Below, in pieces: positions 62,575 through 64,000 of a stretch of DNA of 64,000 bases. Source of the stretch: Paraburkholderia ginsengiterrae (lineage in GTDB: Bacteria > Pseudomonadota > Gammaproteobacteria > Burkholderiales > Burkholderiaceae); contig NZ_LXKA01000298.1 of the NCBI RefSeq assembly GCF_001645125.1, forward strand, positions 1-64,000, given 5' to 3'. The first letter of the stretch is position 1. Every line of letters starts with the position of its first letter. The notes under the pieces are model-generated. The model was not told the origin of the DNA. It worked only from the letters and a program-made list of their open reading frames with translations, and ran no database searches. The translations under genes and the position numbers were made by a program.

Positions 62575-64000
62575 TTACGCGGGCGTGCCCGCGCCGCCGT
62601 GGGTATCCGTCGGGTTCGCGTCATCGTCATCGCCGTGGCGCCGTGCGAGGCGCGTGTGAATCGCGGCAAACACGAGCGGCACAAAAAACAGCGTGGACAC
62701 CGTGGCAAACAGCAATCCGCCGATCACCGCGCGACCGAGCGGCGCATTCTGCTCGGCGCCCTCGCCGAGACCCAGCGCCATCGGAATCATGCCGATGATC
62801 ATCGCGAACGCCGTCATCAGCACCGGCCGGATCCGGCTTGCCCCGGCTTCGAGCGCGGCGGTGAGCGGCGGTGCGCCGGCGGAGAGCCGCTGGCGCGCGA
62901 ACGACACCATCAGAATACTGTTGGCGGTGGCCACGCCCATCGTCATGATCGCGCCGGTCAAGGCCGGCACGCTCAGATGCGTGCCCGTCAGGAACAGCAT
63001 CCACACGATGCCCGCGAGCGCTGCCGGCAACGCGCTGACGATAATCAGCGGATCGACCCACGACTGGAAATTCACCACGATCAACAGGTACACCAGCACG
63101 ATCGCCATCGCCACGCCGATGCCGAGACCGAAGAACGAACTGCGCATGGTCTCCACCTGGCCGCGCACGGTGATCTGACTGCCGCGCGGCAGCGAGGCGC
63201 GCACGTTGTCCACGAACTTGTCGACCTGATTCGCCACGCTGCCCAGGTCGCGCTTTTCGACGCTCACATAGAGATCGATCACCGGCCTGATGTTGTAGTG
63301 GGTGACTTCCGCGAACTGATTCTGCGGCGAAACCCGCACGAGGTTGCCGAGCAGTTGCGTCGGCCCGTTGGCCGAGCCCGACACCGGCGTGCGCAACAGC
63401 GCATCGATCGACGAAATCTGGTACTGCGGCGTCTGCACCGCGACGTTGTACTCGACGCCGTTCTTGTTGTTGAACCAGAAACCCGGCGACGTCTGCGAAC
63501 TGCCGGACAGCGAAATGAGCAGGTTCTGCGCCACGTTGCTCGCGCTGAGATTCAGTTGCTGAAGGCGCGTGCGATCCATCTGCAGGTTGATCGCCGGTTC
63601 GTCCAGTTTCTGCTGGATATGCGTATCCACCGTGCCGGGAATCATCCGCACCTGTTTGAGCAGCTTGCGCGCCACGTCCAGGTTGCCCTCCTGATCGGCC
63701 CCGGCGATCTGCACGTCGACGGCTGCGGGCAAGCCGAAGTTGAGAATCTGCGTGACGATATCCGCCGGCTGAAAGAAAAACTCGACGCCCGGAAAGCGCT
63801 GCGGCAATACTCTGCGAAGGGTGTCCATGTAGCCTTGCGTCGGCTTGTGGTTCTCGTTCAGGGCCACCTGGATCTCGCCGTCGAGCGTGCCGATCGTGCC
63901 CGCGTTGCTGTACGAGAGGTTGATGCCGCTATACGGCAACCCGAGGTTGTCGAGAATCGTGCCGAGTTCTTTCGGCGGCACGACCTCGCGGATCACCTTC
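62575..64000 (-). CDS. RND efflux transporter permease, C-terminal part (5' end outside window)
   Basis: The minus-strand frame is open to the window edge, and about 475 residues of the C-terminal half are visible. A periplasmic docking/porter region is followed by membrane helices starting FFGLGIGVAMAIVLVYLLIVVNFQSW. Further motifs are LSVPALTGAIMTMGVATANSILMVSFA and RPVLMTAFAMIIGMIPMALGLGEGAEQNAPLGRAVIGG, typical of the HAE1/MdtB-type pumps. The N-terminal half with the proton-relay Asp pair is outside. The end is a His/Asp-rich tail. Substrates cannot be told; the CusRS-like pair hints at metals or cationic drugs. Confidence 0.88.
   Translation of the reverse strand, partial: KVIREVVPPKELGTILDNLGLPYSGINLSYSNAGTIGTLDGEIQVALNENHKPTQGYMDTLRRVLPQRFPGVEFFFQPADIVTQILNFGLPAAVDVQIAGADQEGNLDVARKLLKQVRMIPGTVDTHIQQKLDEPAINLQMDRTRLQQLNLSASNVAQNLLISLSGSSQTSPGFWFNNKNGVEYNVAVQTPQYQISSIDALLRTPVSGSANGPTQLLGNLVRVSPQNQFAEVTHYNIRPVIDLYVSVEKRDLGSVANQVDKFVDNVRASLPRGSQITVRGQVETMRSSFFGLGIGVAMAIVLVYLLIVVNFQSWVDPLIIVSALPAALAGIVWMLFLTGTHLSVPALTGAIMTMGVATANSILMVSFARQRLSAGAPPLTAALEAGASRIRPVLMTAFAMIIGMIPMALGLGEGAEQNAPLGRAVIGGLLFATVSTLFFVPLVFAAIHTRLARRHGDDDDANPTDTHGGAGTPA

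Noticed and set aside
1-64000. CRISPR arrays, tRNA/rRNA genes, insertion sequences, prophage
   Set aside because: No spaced short repeats, no cloverleaf noticed by eye, no transposase or integrase protein among the frames. A covariance-model scan would be needed to exclude a small RNA gene.

Overview
This window looks like part of a chromosome of a Burkholderiaceae bacterium, most likely Paraburkholderia or Burkholderia. The evidence is uniformly high GC, gene families typical of that group (DUF3138 outer-membrane protein, many LysR regulators, DUF2891, YceI pairs, MocR) and dense coding with frequent 4-nt start/stop overlaps. No rRNA, tRNA, CRISPR array, transposase or phage gene was recognised. 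The assignment is by family resemblance read from the sequence; no search was run.

Layout. 1-6.3 kb: polyamine uptake and breakdown (end of a PotG-like ATPase, PotH and PotI permeases, a DUF3138-like outer-membrane protein, two tandem PuuB-like oxidases). 6.4-14.9 kb: an envelope cluster. A MipA-like protein, an OmpR-type response regulator, a relic of a second regulator and a sensor kinase lie on the minus strand. They face an MlaA lipoprotein, a small membrane protein, an LpxL-type acyltransferase, a family-9 glycosyltransferase, a lipoprotein and a DUF2891 protein. An 11-bp-period direct repeat (GTAAG-N6-GTAAG) recurs before mipA, mlaA and the small membrane protein and is probably the regulator's binding site. 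14.9-22.3 kb: PRC-barrel protein, DNA polymerase II, and a periplasmic binding protein coupled to a CHASE-PAS-PAS-GGDEF-EAL protein. 22.3-29.7 kb: LysR regulators with cytochrome b561, a YceI pair, AzoR, an NmrA-type protein, GST and a SnoaL-like protein.

29.9-40 kb: catabolic island. MobA-like 3-hydroxybenzoate hydroxylase with its MarR regulator. Then an SDR and thioesterase divergent from a Crp/Fnr regulator, an MFS permease, a BKACE (DUF849) enzyme and a carnitine-dehydrogenase-like enzyme. A perfect dyad (ACTGTC-N8-GACAGT) stands the same distance before both arms of that locus, so the Crp-type protein probably controls it. An MDR oxidoreductase with a divergent LysR follows.

40-56.4 kb: a frameshifted LysR pseudogene, a MocR regulator, then a minus-strand respiratory and stress block: YdeP-like molybdoenzyme, cyanide-insensitive-type bd oxidase (CydAB) and bestrophin, preceded by a ClpG/ClpK-like disaggregase, a cysteine-less DksA-like protein and small stress-type proteins. 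An ArsB-type permease and a second YceI pair close this part. 56.4-64 kb: DNA polymerase IV (dinB) tail-to-tail with a heavy-metal-type two-component system, itself downstream of an RND efflux operon that runs off the window.

The most novel-looking items are the direct-repeat envelope regulon with its decayed second regulator, and the Crp-controlled carnitine-like beta-keto acid cleavage locus, whose BKACE enzyme lacks the first metal-binding histidine.
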